From UTCHB3 sp002050155 (GTDB taxonomy: Bacteria > Bacteroidota > Ignavibacteria > Ignavibacteriales > Ignavibacteriaceae): 64,000 bases of DNA. Below are positions 1 to 9,072 of the stretch, piece by piece; position 1 is the first letter of the stretch; each line of letters opens with the position of its first letter. The notes below the pieces were generated by a model, which saw only the letters and a program-made list of their open reading frames with translations, ran no database searches and was not told the DNA's origin. The translations under genes and the position numbers were made by a program. The DNA lies in contig CP129491.1 in assembly GCA_030584105.1 (NCBI GenBank), positions 62,001 to 126,000 of the forward strand, given 5' to 3'.

Positions 1-1
1 C

Positions 2-1582
2 GGCTTGATTTTGGGTTTCAGTAAAACATTCTGGTTTCAAAGCACATCCGTTGAGGTATATTCGCTTCATTTAGCGTTGATTTCTGCGGCGTTATATACA
101 CTGATTCGTGCTTATGTTGGTGTGCGTGCGAAAAAAGATTCTTTGGCATCTCAGTTGGTTGAGGGAGGGTCTTCCGACTTTTCCGGTGGAAACAGGATTA
201 ATTCCGGGCTTTTTAATGTTAACTCTCCGATAGCGGGGTGGCTCCTTTTTGCATTTGTGCTGGCGTTGGCGTTCAGCAATCATCTTACAACAATTTTGAT
301 AATCCCGGCAACGGCGCTGCTTTTCTTCCTTAGGTTTGGATTCAAGCGGGAAGGATGGATCACTTTGGTAAAAATGCTGGCGCTTTTTTTTCCTGTTTTG
401 ATACTTATTTACCTGTATCTTCCAATCCGCGCAGAGATGAAACCACTTCTAAACTGGGGAAACCCGACAGATTTAGAACACTTCATGCGACATTTTCTTG
501 GTAAGCAATATCAGGTTTGGCTTTTTAGTTCTTCGCAGGCTGCGGCAAAGAATTTTGGGAATTTCTTCAAAGGGTTGCCGGGCGAGTTTTATCTCTCGCT
601 AATTCCGGTGTTGTTAGGGGTGTTCTACTTGTGGGTGCGCTCAGGCAGACTTTTGGTGTTTGCACTGCTTCTGATTTTTGGAACGGTGTTATATTCAATC
701 AACTATGATATCGTTGACCTTGACTCATATTTTCTCCTTGCATATTTTGGTCTTGCGCTTCTTGCGGTGTTTGGTTTGCAGTTTATCTATGAAAAAGGGA
801 GAAATTTTGCCGGAACGGCGGTTGCTTTTGCGGCTTTAGTTTTGGTTCAGGTTGGCGCTCTTTATGCTGAAACGAACCAAAGCAATAACCTGATTTTCGA
901 GCAATACACCAAAGAAATTTTGGATAAATCGCCCAAACACAGCATTATTTTATCGTATCAGTGGGATTTTTGGCTATCGGCTTCATATTATTTTCAGTTT
1001 GTTGAGGGGCAACGGAAAGATGTGGTGGTTGTTGATAAAGAGCTTCTGCGTCGTTCGTGGTATTACGGTCAGTTGGAGACCTGCTACCCTTCATTTTTGT
1101 CTTCTTTCAGGCGGGAAGCGGAGATTTTCAAAAAGGAAGTGGTGCCTTTCGAGAGAGAGATTCCCTACGATGGGATGGTGATTGACAGGGCTTACAGAAA
1201 TGTTATCTCGGCTATACTTCTGAATAATCTGAAGGATAAACCCGTTTTCATTGGGCCCGAATTGGTTGATAAGGAATTGGCGAACAGGGAAATTGAGCTG
1301 CCGGATAGCCTTCAGTTGGTACCTTATATGTTTATGTATCGGTTGAGCGATTCGAAAGATTATATCCCAGCACCCGATCCCGATTTTCACTTTGAGACCG
1401 GCGGTGTGAGGAATATTTACACCGATCAACTGCAAAATATTGTCGGCACCATGTTGCTTAAGCGGGTTAGGTATGAATTGGCATTTAACAAACATGACAG
1501 AGCAAAAGTATATCTGGATAAAATTAAACAGGATTTCCCGGAGACAGTTGTTCCGCCTGAAATTTTGGAGAAGGTGAAATAG
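2..1582 (+). CDS. DUF2723 family membrane protein (5'-truncated by the window edge)
   Basis: The reading frame is open from base 2, so the gene starts before the window; about 526 C-terminal residues are seen. The first visible residues (FSKTFWFQSTSVEVYSLH) match the conserved aromatic segment of DUF2723, a polytopic family related to protein O-mannosyltransferase-like enzymes. Hydrophobic helices follow to about residue 290, then a soluble C-terminal domain of about 230 residues with the typical WDFW and DVVVVD stretches. The role, perhaps glycosyl transfer or envelope assembly, is inferred. A Gly/Ser/Asn-rich loop sits at about residues 40-70 between helices. The last 12 codons plus stop are echoed 72 bp downstream. 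Family assignment is good; function is unknown. Confidence 0.75.
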   Translation, partial: GLILGFSKTFWFQSTSVEVYSLHLALISAALYTLIRAYVGVRAKKDSLASQLVEGGSSDFSGGNRINSGLFNVNSPIAGWLLFAFVLALAFSNHLTTILIIPATALLFFLRFGFKREGWITLVKMLALFFPVLILIYLYLPIRAEMKPLLNWGNPTDLEHFMRHFLGKQYQVWLFSSSQAAAKNFGNFFKGLPGEFYLSLIPVLLGVFYLWVRSGRLLVFALLLIFGTVLYSINYDIVDLDSYFLLAYFGLALLAVFGLQFIYEKGRNFAGTAVAFAALVLVQVGALYAETNQSNNLIFEQYTKEILDKSPKHSIILSYQWDFWLSASYYFQFVEGQRKDVVVVDKELLRRSWYYGQLETCYPSFLSSFRREAEIFKKEVVPFEREIPYDGMVIDRAYRNVISAILLNNLKDKPVFIGPELVDKELANREIELPDSLQLVPYMFMYRLSDSKDYIPAPDPDFHFETGGVRNIYTDQLQNIVGTMLLKRVRYELAFNKHDRAKVYLDKIKQDFPETVVPPEILEKVK

Positions 1583-1657
1583 TAATTAGGCGTCCTGCTT
1601 CGCCCGGCTTTCAGGTACTATGTTCCGCCTGAAATTTTAGAGAAGGTTAGATAGTAA
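1549..1657 (+). repeat. Direct repeat: echo of the DUF2723 gene 3' end
   Basis: A 37-bp segment at 1549-1585, covering the last codons and stop, recurs at 1621-1657 with three mismatches and an offset of 72 bp. The second copy lies wholly in the spacer and also ends in TAG. Confidence 0.9.
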
Positions 1658-1834
1658 CCTTAATAGTGTAAGTAAGAATTTCGAAAATTCCCGATTTTGG
1701 GGTGCAGAGACACGATTTCGTGCCAAAGGTTCCGTTTATGGGATTGCAGATCCCATTTACGGGAAAAAAAGCAAAACCCCCTAAACAGGGCAATTTAAAC
1801 AGATGATTAATATTTAGATAACAGGAAAAAGAAA

Positions 1835-2950
1835 ATGTTTGATAAAATTAAAAAATTAGACCCGACCGGGCAGTTTGAAGTTCTCAAAAAATCTGCCGAT
1901 CAGGTGGAGGATGCCCTTAACAATCATTTTGATCTGAGGCTTGGGGATGGCGGTGGGGTTTCTTCTGCCGGTAGGTTGGGTTCTTCATCGCTCGGGGAGG
2001 CTGACAACGGTACCGATACCGGAAAAAATAGTGAGACTGCCGGTATAAAAAACATAGTGATCTGCGGGTTGGGCGGCTCAGCCATTGCGGGTGACATACT
2101 TGCGCTGTGGGGAAAAGAGGAGTTAAAAGTTCCTCTTTATATTAACCGCAATTACGGGGTTCCGAACTTTGTTTCGTCCGATTCTTTGGTCGTGCTTTCT
2201 TCATATTCCGGAACGACGGAAGAGACGCTTTCAGCATATCACGCTGCGGGCGAAAGAGGTGCAAAGCGGATATGCCTCACCACCGGCGGAACGCTTAAGG
2301 AGCTTGCCGGGCGGGATGGTGTTACTGTGGTTCCTCTGATGCCGGGGTTTCAGCCAAGGTATGCGCTCTACACTTCTTTTTTCAATATTTTGAATCTGTT
2401 CAGCAAGTTGGAGCTGTTGAAAAGGGATGATGAATTGCTGCGCAGAATTGTTGCAAATCTTCGCTCACTTGGTGAAAAATATTCGCAGCCGGGCAATCGT
2501 GCATATCAAATTGCGCAGGAAATTAACGGAAAACTGCCCATTATTTATTCTGCAGTTGGCGTTACCGATTCGATCGGCACCCGATTTAAAGGGCAGTTCA
2601 ACGAAAACGGAAAAACGCACGCTTTTCACAATGTTTTCCCCGAGATGAACCACAACGAGATAATCGGCTGGGAAACTTACGGCAGTATGAACGAAAACTG
2701 GGCTGTTTTCGAGCTTCTGGATGAAACGATACACCCGCAGGTTAAGAAGCGTTTCGATGTTTTCAACGAAATCCTTGCTGAAAAGAATGTATCTTTATAC
2801 AAAATTTCAAGCAGTCTGCCGACATATCAGGAACGCCTTTTCGACATGATCTATTTCTTAGATTGGATCACCTATTACCGCGCCATCGTCTGGGACAAGG
2901 ACCCCGTTGAGATCGATTACATCCATCTGCTGAAGAAGAGGATTAGTTAG
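1835..2950 (+). CDS. Bifunctional phosphoglucose/phosphomannose isomerase (SIS domain)
   Basis: Interconverts glucose-6-P or mannose-6-P with fructose-6-P in the cytoplasm. Seen: the SIS glycine loop CGLGGSAIAGD (about residues 77-87), the sugar-phosphate loop SSYSGTTEE, and the family C-terminal signatures PEMNHNEI(I)GWE and DPVEIDYIH, which carry the catalytic Glu and His. Families of this type (TIGR02128-like) are usually 320-350 residues. This one is 371 because a Gly/Ser/Asp/Thr-rich insertion occupies about residues 36-69, just ahead of the first SIS strand. The start is the ATG at 1835, preceded by a purine-rich AGGAAAAAG. It stands alone, with 250 bp upstream and 450 bp of repeat-bearing spacer downstream. 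Confidence 0.88.
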   Translation: MFDKIKKLDPTGQFEVLKKSADQVEDALNNHFDLRLGDGGGVSSAGRLGSSSLGEADNGTDTGKNSETAGIKNIVICGLGGSAIAGDILALWGKEELKVPLYINRNYGVPNFVSSDSLVVLSSYSGTTEETLSAYHAAGERGAKRICLTTGGTLKELAGRDGVTVVPLMPGFQPRYALYTSFFNILNLFSKLELLKRDDELLRRIVANLRSLGEKYSQPGNRAYQIAQEINGKLPIIYSAVGVTDSIGTRFKGQFNENGKTHAFHNVFPEMNHNEIIGWETYGSMNENWAVFELLDETIHPQVKKRFDVFNEILAEKNVSLYKISSSLPTYQERLFDMIYFLDWITYYRAIVWDKDPVEIDYIHLLKKRIS

Positions 2951-3398
2951 AAAAGAGTGTTTAGGTTTTTCTTGTTTAATAGTGCAGTTACCCTTTATAT
3001 GATAACTTAGTTTAATAGAATAATCGTGGTGCTGCACTATTTTTGTTCTTTTGGCTAATTTTGCTTTTTAAGGCATTGGTATCTTTGCAGGCGAAGCTAT
3101 TATAGATTTGGAATTGCATTCTTTGTATAATTTTTGCTTTTAAGACATTGGTATCTTTGCAGGCAAAGTGACTTTTAATCCTAACTTTGAACCCTATCAG
3201 TCATCGAATTCCTTTCAAATTAAGTCGCTCACTCCCCAAAATCAAGAATCTTTTTACTCCTAACTCGAGATAAATTTTTAATTGAATCTACTTAAAGATA
3301 TTTTTATTATTTTTGTGCCATTAATCAATATTTTGCCAAGTGAATAATTTGTTTGCGACTGTTTCGTTTCACCTAAACCAACAAAACCGGAGTAATAA
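2951..3398. repeat. Gene-free spacer with a 72-bp-offset direct repeat
   Basis: No gene is supported in these 448 bp. A roughly 40-bp segment at 3057-3096 (TTTGC, TTTTAAGGCATTGG, TCTTTGCAGGC) recurs at 3129-3168 with a few substitutions and single-base indels, offset 72 bp. The rest is AT-rich and leads into the CHAT gene, whose start at 3399 has GGAG at 3389-3392. Confidence 0.75.
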
Positions 3399-6300
3399 AT
3401 GAAACTTTTCACACTGATTGTTATTTCAACAATTTTCTCACTCCCCCTTTTTTCCCAATCCGCAGAAGAATATTTGGGAATGGCGTTATTAGCCCACCAA
3501 ACGGGTAATATATTAAACAAAATTGAATACGCGGAAAAAGCGATTAAACTTTTTGAAAAAAAACAGATATTTAATGATAAATATTGTCAAGCCTCCCTAA
3601 TTGCTGCAAGTGGATATTCTGCGCTTGATAGTTTGTCAAAAGCGATTGAAATTCTCGAAAAAGCAAAATCAAGATATACCCGAGGTAGTACGAAAATAAA
3701 AGCAGATTTATACGGAACTCTAGGGTATTATTATTTTATTGCTATTGATTCAGTACATACTGAATCTTTGCTATTAGAGGCAGACTCAATTTACAATGAG
3801 CTGGGGTTAAAGGGTAACGAATACTTTTTGAATTTAAAAACTTTGGGTGAATATTATTGGGAAACAGGGAAAGACGCTGAAGCAGAACCGCTATTAATAG
3901 AAGCAACTGCATGGTTAAAAGAAAATATGCCGAATAATATTGAAACACTTGGTTCTTGGTACTCACTTGGGCGGGTATATTTTTCTCTGGGTAAGTTTGA
4001 GAAAGCCGAATCAACCTTTTTGGATTTGTTGAAATTCAATAGTACTAAATTTGAAAATAATCAATTGTTTAACGCTCTAATTTTTCATTATCTGAAGGAA
4101 ATTGCCTTAGTTAAGAATGAACCTTCCAAAGCTGAATTATATTATTTGCAAACGATAAAAATTTTTGAGGAAACCGGAGAATCTAAGAGTCAAAATTATG
4201 GAATGGTTTTACACAATTTTGGTAGTTTTTATTTTAATGAAAAGAATTACCCCCAAGCCATTAATTATCTAAAACGCGCTTTAGAAATAAGGAAGATTTA
4301 TCGCCAAGAATATCCACTTGATTATGTGATAACATGTGATTTAATTGCCACCGCGTATGCTCAAATGAAAATTTACAATGAAGCTGATAAATATTATTCC
4401 GAAATTCAGAAAGTCTTTTCAGAAACAAGGGATACATTAAATATTGATTACACAATCTTTCTTCATAATTTTGGATTGTTTTATTACAATCAACGGAACT
4501 TAGAGAAAGCCGAAGAATATTATAACAGATGTCTCAGTTTATCGGAAAAACTTGTCGGTAAAAATTTTTCTGATTATCCAACTATTTTATTTAATTTGGC
4601 CTCGGTATATAAAATGAAAGGTGAATATGCCAAAGCAGAATCTTTGTATGTTGAGGCTTTTGAATTAGCTAATAAAATAGATAAAAATAAGGAAATAAAT
4701 GAAACAGTATTGGAAAACTTTGGTCAACTTTATATCTACACTAAGCAATATGAAAAAGCTTTTTATTGGATAGAAAAAGCGCTTAAAGATGCTAAAAGAA
4801 AAATAATAGATCGTTTTCCTGCATTAAGCGAAGAAGAAAAAGAGATTAGATTAATTAATTTCAACTATCAGACACTTTTTTCAGTAAATTCTTCTCTGGG
4901 GAATACAAAATCGAAAATTGTGTATGATTATTATTTGTTTCGAAAGGGGCTTGTGCTTAACTCATCGGCGAACATCAGGGAGTTTATTGCCAATTCGGAT
5001 AATAAAAAGTTGAAAGAAAAGTATGAAGGATGGCAGTCATTACTGGCTGAGATAAACCAGATGATCTCGAAAACACCGGAACAAAGAGAAATGGCAGGGT
5101 TTGACCTGAAAGCAGCCCAAGAGAAAGCGGAATTGCTTGAGAAAGAGCTTTCTCAGATGTCCTCGGAATTTAAAGATTTTGTGCTGATTCCAAACTATAA
5201 ATGGGAAGATGTTCAAAAAAAGATGAAACCGGGTGAAGCTTTGGTCGAGTTTGTTAATTTCTACATAGAGTCCAAAGAGGCTACGGATGAAACAAGATAC
5301 GGTGTGTATATAACCAAATCGGGCCAAAATGAACCTATTTTTATTGAACTGAAAGACGGTAACAAATTGGACAGACTCATCATCCCTGAGCTGAATGAAA
5401 GAAATAAAAACCCATTAGCCTACGAAGCTGTAGATGACGGAAACAGCACGGGGAATAATGAGGAAAAGGGCGCGGGGAATGATGAAGACAACGGCGGTGT
5501 TATATCGGAAAAGACAATTTACAACGAACTTTTTGCCCAAATTGCTGAGCATTTAAAGGGGATTAAAAAGGTGTATATAAGCCCCGATGGTGAGTTTTAC
5601 AAAGTAAATTTCAACACAATTAAGAACCCGAAAACGGGCAAATACCTGATAGAAGAATATGAAATAAATTACATAACGAGCGGCAACGATATTGTAAGAG
5701 GTACAAAAAGCACGAAACAGAATAAAACTGCAGTGTTGATGGGTTATCCTAACTACAATCTTTCCTCGGATAAATTCATCCCGCTTGTTCAAAATCAAAG
5801 AGACCGTGATTCACAACGGGATGTTACCTTCGAAATGTCGGAGAGCCGGCAATTCTATTTTCAGCCTCTTTCCGGAACAATGGAGGAGACGAAAGAAACT
5901 GGTTCAATTCTCAGAAGTGCGGGCTGGGCTGTAAAAACTCTGCTTTACGATGAAGCCACGGAAACGAACTTAAAAAAGGTGAAAGCACCGGGCATTTTAT
6001 CGGTTGCCACGCACGGTTATTTTCAGGGAAATCCCGATTACAGCCGGGAGGATGAAATAATGGGCGGTATAGATAACAGTGTGGCTTTCTATAATCCTTT
6101 GCTCAGAAGCGGGCTGTTGTTAACCGGTGCGCAAACCTACCAAAACTCAACCCCGGAAGAGAGAGAAAAACTCCCTGAAAACGGAATTTTCACGGGGGCA
6201 GAGGCGGCGCAGTTGAATTTATTCGGTACGGATGTGGTTATCCTTTCAGCGTGCGAAACGGGATTGGGAAAAGTGAACAACGGGGAAGGGGTATTTGGTT

Positions 6301-6515
6301 TGCAGCGGGGGTTTTTCGGCGCAGGCGCCAATTCGGTACTTATGAGCCTCTGGAAAGTGAATGATGCAGCCACTAAAGAACTTATGATTGAGTTTATGAA
6401 GAACTACAGCACAACATTCGATAAACAGGGTTCGTTGAGAAAGGCGCAACTTACACTGATGAAAAAATACCCGAAACCTTACTATTGGGGAGCATTCGTG
6501 TTGGTTGAAAGGTAA
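3399..6515 (+). CDS. Secreted TPR-CHAT domain protein (caspase-like protease fold)
   Basis: A signal peptide (about residues 1-20, ending SLPLFSQS) is followed by roughly ten tetratricopeptide repeats to about residue 480, a helical linker, and a C-terminal CHAT domain (about 600-1038). The CHAT catalytic pair of the caspase/separase clan is present: His872 in VATHGYF and Cys952 in LSACETGLG. An acidic Gly/Asn-rich insertion (about residues 676-704) interrupts the CHAT domain. GGAG six bases before the ATG supports the start. TPR-CHAT proteins are common in FCB bacteria and most have unknown targets; some act as proteases in defence or regulated death. The signal peptide argues for a periplasmic or exported location here. 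No obvious partner gene lies beside it. Confidence 0.85.
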   Translation: MKLFTLIVISTIFSLPLFSQSAEEYLGMALLAHQTGNILNKIEYAEKAIKLFEKKQIFNDKYCQASLIAASGYSALDSLSKAIEILEKAKSRYTRGSTKIKADLYGTLGYYYFIAIDSVHTESLLLEADSIYNELGLKGNEYFLNLKTLGEYYWETGKDAEAEPLLIEATAWLKENMPNNIETLGSWYSLGRVYFSLGKFEKAESTFLDLLKFNSTKFENNQLFNALIFHYLKEIALVKNEPSKAELYYLQTIKIFEETGESKSQNYGMVLHNFGSFYFNEKNYPQAINYLKRALEIRKIYRQEYPLDYVITCDLIATAYAQMKIYNEADKYYSEIQKVFSETRDTLNIDYTIFLHNFGLFYYNQRNLEKAEEYYNRCLSLSEKLVGKNFSDYPTILFNLASVYKMKGEYAKAESLYVEAFELANKIDKNKEINETVLENFGQLYIYTKQYEKAFYWIEKALKDAKRKIIDRFPALSEEEKEIRLINFNYQTLFSVNSSLGNTKSKIVYDYYLFRKGLVLNSSANIREFIANSDNKKLKEKYEGWQSLLAEINQMISKTPEQREMAGFDLKAAQEKAELLEKELSQMSSEFKDFVLIPNYKWEDVQKKMKPGEALVEFVNFYIESKEATDETRYGVYITKSGQNEPIFIELKDGNKLDRLIIPELNERNKNPLAYEAVDDGNSTGNNEEKGAGNDEDNGGVISEKTIYNELFAQIAEHLKGIKKVYISPDGEFYKVNFNTIKNPKTGKYLIEEYEINYITSGNDIVRGTKSTKQNKTAVLMGYPNYNLSSDKFIPLVQNQRDRDSQRDVTFEMSESRQFYFQPLSGTMEETKETGSILRSAGWAVKTLLYDEATETNLKKVKAPGILSVATHGYFQGNPDYSREDEIMGGIDNSVAFYNPLLRSGLLLTGAQTYQNSTPEEREKLPENGIFTGAEAAQLNLFGTDVVILSACETGLGKVNNGEGVFGLQRGFFGAGANSVLMSLWKVNDAATKELMIEFMKNYSTTFDKQGSLRKAQLTLMKKYPKPYYWGAFVLVER

Positions 6516-6709
6516 TAGTCGCATAAACTAAGGTTGTAGTCATTGTCTTTTTAGGTGCCTTCGTGTTCGCTAACAAGTAGAAATCGCATAAACTAAGGTT
6601 ATAGTGTTCGCTTCTTCATGCACGAGTGTAGTAATTGTAGGAAAGAAACGAAACAAGGGAAATCCTTTTTTGAAACTGAAACAAGCACGAGTGTAGTAAT
6701 TGTAGAAGA
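6489..6709 (+). repeat. Echo of the CHAT gene 3' end plus a second 65-bp-offset repeat
   Basis: The gene ends GAFVLVER-stop (6489-6515) followed by a 22-base 3' flank. At 6554-6604 the same layout recurs: a frame reading GAFVFANK-stop and then the same flank with one change, offset exactly 65 bp. A second pair (GCACGAGTGTAGTAATTGTAG) begins at 6620 and 6685, again 65 bp apart. Confidence 0.88.
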
Positions 6710-6744
6710 AAAACCCACTAAATTGTTGAATAAAAAAGTAATTA

Positions 6745-8919
6745 ATGATTGATATTGTAAACCTATCCCTTCAGTTTGGAGGGAATTATTTATACCGTGA
6801 TGTAAATTTTAAGATAAATGCGGGAGATAAAATCTCGCTTGTGGGTTCTAACGGAACGGGAAAATCGTCGTTATTGAAGATGATTGCCGGAATGATTGAG
6901 CCTGAAAAAGGGGATATTTTCAAACGGAAGGGGATGGCAATCGGTTATTTGCCTCAGGAAAATGTAACCCACAAAGGGCGCCCGTTGATTGAAGAGGCAC
7001 TTGCAGGGGTGCCCGGTCTTAAAGAATTGCAGGGGAAAGAAAACGAAATAACAACACTTCTTAATGATCCCAATCTTGAAGAGGGGGAACGCTCCGGGTT
7101 AATTGAACAACTTGGTGAAATTCATTTGCGATTGGAGGAAACTGATTCCTACAGCGCCGAAGCACGCGTAGAAAAGGTGCTGCTGGGGCTGGGCTTTTCA
7201 ATCGGTGATTTTGAGAAATTGACCGACCATTTCTCCGGCGGCTGGCAGATGAGAATCGCGCTGGCGAAGATGCTAATCGCCGAAAACGACCTTCTGATGA
7301 TGGATGAGCCGACAAATCATTTGGATATCGATTCACTTCAATGGCTGACCGGCTTTCTGAAAACATACAAAGGTGCGCTGTTGCTTGTTTCGCACGACCG
7401 CCGTTTCGTGAACGATGTTACAAACAAAACACTTGAGATTTTCAACAGAAAATTCACGGTGTTTAACGGAAATTTTGACCACTATCTTCGGGCAAAAGCT
7501 GAGCGAGATGAACGGTTAGAACATGAATTTGAGCACCAGCAGAGAAAAATAAAGGATATAGAACGGTTTATCGAGCGTTTCAGGTACAAAGCAACCAAGG
7601 CGAAACAGGTGCAAAGCCGCGTTAAAATGCTTGAGAGATTCGATAAAATTGAACTGCCGGATTTTGAAAAAGGGATTGCTTTCAGGTTTCCGGAACCGCC
7701 AAAATCTGCAGAAATTGTGTTTGAAATTAAAGATTTAACAAAGGTTTTCGGTGATAATTTAGTGCTTGACAGGGTGAACCTCCGAATCGAAAAAGGGGAT
7801 AAAATAGCCTTTGTGGGGCCCAACGGAGCGGGGAAATCGACACTTTCAAAAATAATTGCTTCGGAGTTGGCGCCTACTTCGGGCGAAAAAATTACGGGGT
7901 ACAACACTTCAGTTGCTTATTTTTCACAGGAGCAGAGCGAGGTTTTAGACCCCGACCTTGATGTTTTTGAAACAATCGCACAGGAAGCGGGCGATATGAC
8001 GGTGCCTCAAATCAGAGCACTGGCGGGTTCATTTCTCTTTTCTGGTGATGATGTGTTTAAGAAAGTCGGTGTGCTCTCCGGAGGTGAAAAAAGCAGGGTT
8101 TCACTGGCGCTGCTTCTGCTTCAAAAGGCTAATTTGTTAGTAATGGATGAACCAACAAACCACCTGGACTATAACAGTAAGTTAGTACTGCAAAAGGCGT
8201 TAATGAATTTTAAGGGTTCGTTGGTGATTGTTTCGCACGATGTCGATTTTTTGCAGCCGATTGTGAATAAGGTGGTTGAGATAAGAAAAGGTTCGTTCAG
8301 AATTTTCCCCGGAACGATTGAATATTACCTGCGAAAGCGGGAGGAAGAAATTGCCGGGTTCGCGGGTGGAGGTGGCGGTGGGAGTTTGCCCGGCGGAGGC
8401 GGTGGATTTAGCGGAGGTGGCAGCGGGAGTTTGTCCGGCGGAGGCGGTGGATTTAGTGGCAGAAGTGGCGGATTGAACAATATTGCCGGCGATGTTTCGG
8501 GTGGCTGTTTAGAAGGCAGCCCCGGCAGTGGATCAGGCGGCGGCCTGAGTGGGGCTTTAGGAATTGTTTCACCGGGTTCCGTGAATGAGGGGGAAAGAAA
8601 AGAAACCGTCGGCTCTGAAGAAACGCTGAATCGAAAAGAGCAAAAGAGATTAGAAGCTGAACTTCGAAACCGACGCTACAAAGCCACAAAAGAAATAAAT
8701 GAAAAAATTGCAAATATTGAAACTGAGATTTCCGATTTAGAGGAAAGAACCACAGAATTGGAAAAGCAAATGGAATCACCTGAGTTTTTTGACAACCCCA
8801 TCGCAGCGGGGGAGAAAACGCGCCACTACCAAGCCCTTAAAGATGAAACCGAACAAAAGATGGAGAAATGGGCTGAACTTCAGGAAGAACTGCAAAAAAT
8901 TTTAGACAGTATTTCGTAG
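6745..8919 (+). CDS. ABC-F family ATPase with a glycine-rich linker
   Basis: Soluble twin-ATPase of the ABC-F type (ribosome-associated translation factors; no membrane domain). Seen: Walker A GSNGTGKSS and GPNGAGKST, signatures FSGGWQ and LSGGEK, two copies of DEPTNHLD, and the basic inter-domain linker. After the second ATPase (about residue 535) comes a roughly 95-residue Gly/Ser-rich stretch, then a C-terminal coiled coil (about 630-724) like the Uup C-terminal domain. The glycine stretch contains a 45-bp (15-codon) tandem repeat near 8365-8460. Such a long Gly linker is unusual. The role in translation or antibiotic protection is family inference. It is probably monocistronic. Confidence 0.87.
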   Translation: MIDIVNLSLQFGGNYLYRDVNFKINAGDKISLVGSNGTGKSSLLKMIAGMIEPEKGDIFKRKGMAIGYLPQENVTHKGRPLIEEALAGVPGLKELQGKENEITTLLNDPNLEEGERSGLIEQLGEIHLRLEETDSYSAEARVEKVLLGLGFSIGDFEKLTDHFSGGWQMRIALAKMLIAENDLLMMDEPTNHLDIDSLQWLTGFLKTYKGALLLVSHDRRFVNDVTNKTLEIFNRKFTVFNGNFDHYLRAKAERDERLEHEFEHQQRKIKDIERFIERFRYKATKAKQVQSRVKMLERFDKIELPDFEKGIAFRFPEPPKSAEIVFEIKDLTKVFGDNLVLDRVNLRIEKGDKIAFVGPNGAGKSTLSKIIASELAPTSGEKITGYNTSVAYFSQEQSEVLDPDLDVFETIAQEAGDMTVPQIRALAGSFLFSGDDVFKKVGVLSGGEKSRVSLALLLLQKANLLVMDEPTNHLDYNSKLVLQKALMNFKGSLVIVSHDVDFLQPIVNKVVEIRKGSFRIFPGTIEYYLRKREEEIAGFAGGGGGGSLPGGGGGFSGGGSGSLSGGGGGFSGRSGGLNNIAGDVSGGCLEGSPGSGSGGGLSGALGIVSPGSVNEGERKETVGSEETLNRKEQKRLEAELRNRRYKATKEINEKIANIETEISDLEERTTELEKQMESPEFFDNPIAAGEKTRHYQALKDETEQKMEKWAELQEELQKILDSIS

Positions 8920-8927
8920 TGGGACTT

Positions 8928-9072
8928 GTTAAACCTTCACACCGAGGAACTCTTCGGTAATGGCACATCTGCCGTAGATGATGGCGTCCCGAAAGGGAAC
9001 CCCGTTAAACCTTCACACCGAGGAACTCTTCGGTAAGAGCAATTCCTCCGTAGATTGCGGCGTCATCCCGAA
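8928..9072 (-). repeat. Echo of the ROK kinase 3' end
   Basis: Sequence at 8928-8993 duplicates 9004-9072, offset 76 bp. Read on the minus strand, the echo gives DAIIYGRCAITEEFLGVKV-stop against the true C-terminus DDAAIYGGIALTEEFLGVKV-stop. Reading frame and stop are kept with a handful of substitutions and one indel. Confidence 0.9.

Noticed and set aside
6745..8919. Reading the ABC-F gene as an ABC transporter subunit
   Set aside because: Two fused ATPase domains with the ABC-F linker, no membrane partner and a C-terminal coiled coil indicate a translation-type ABC-F protein.
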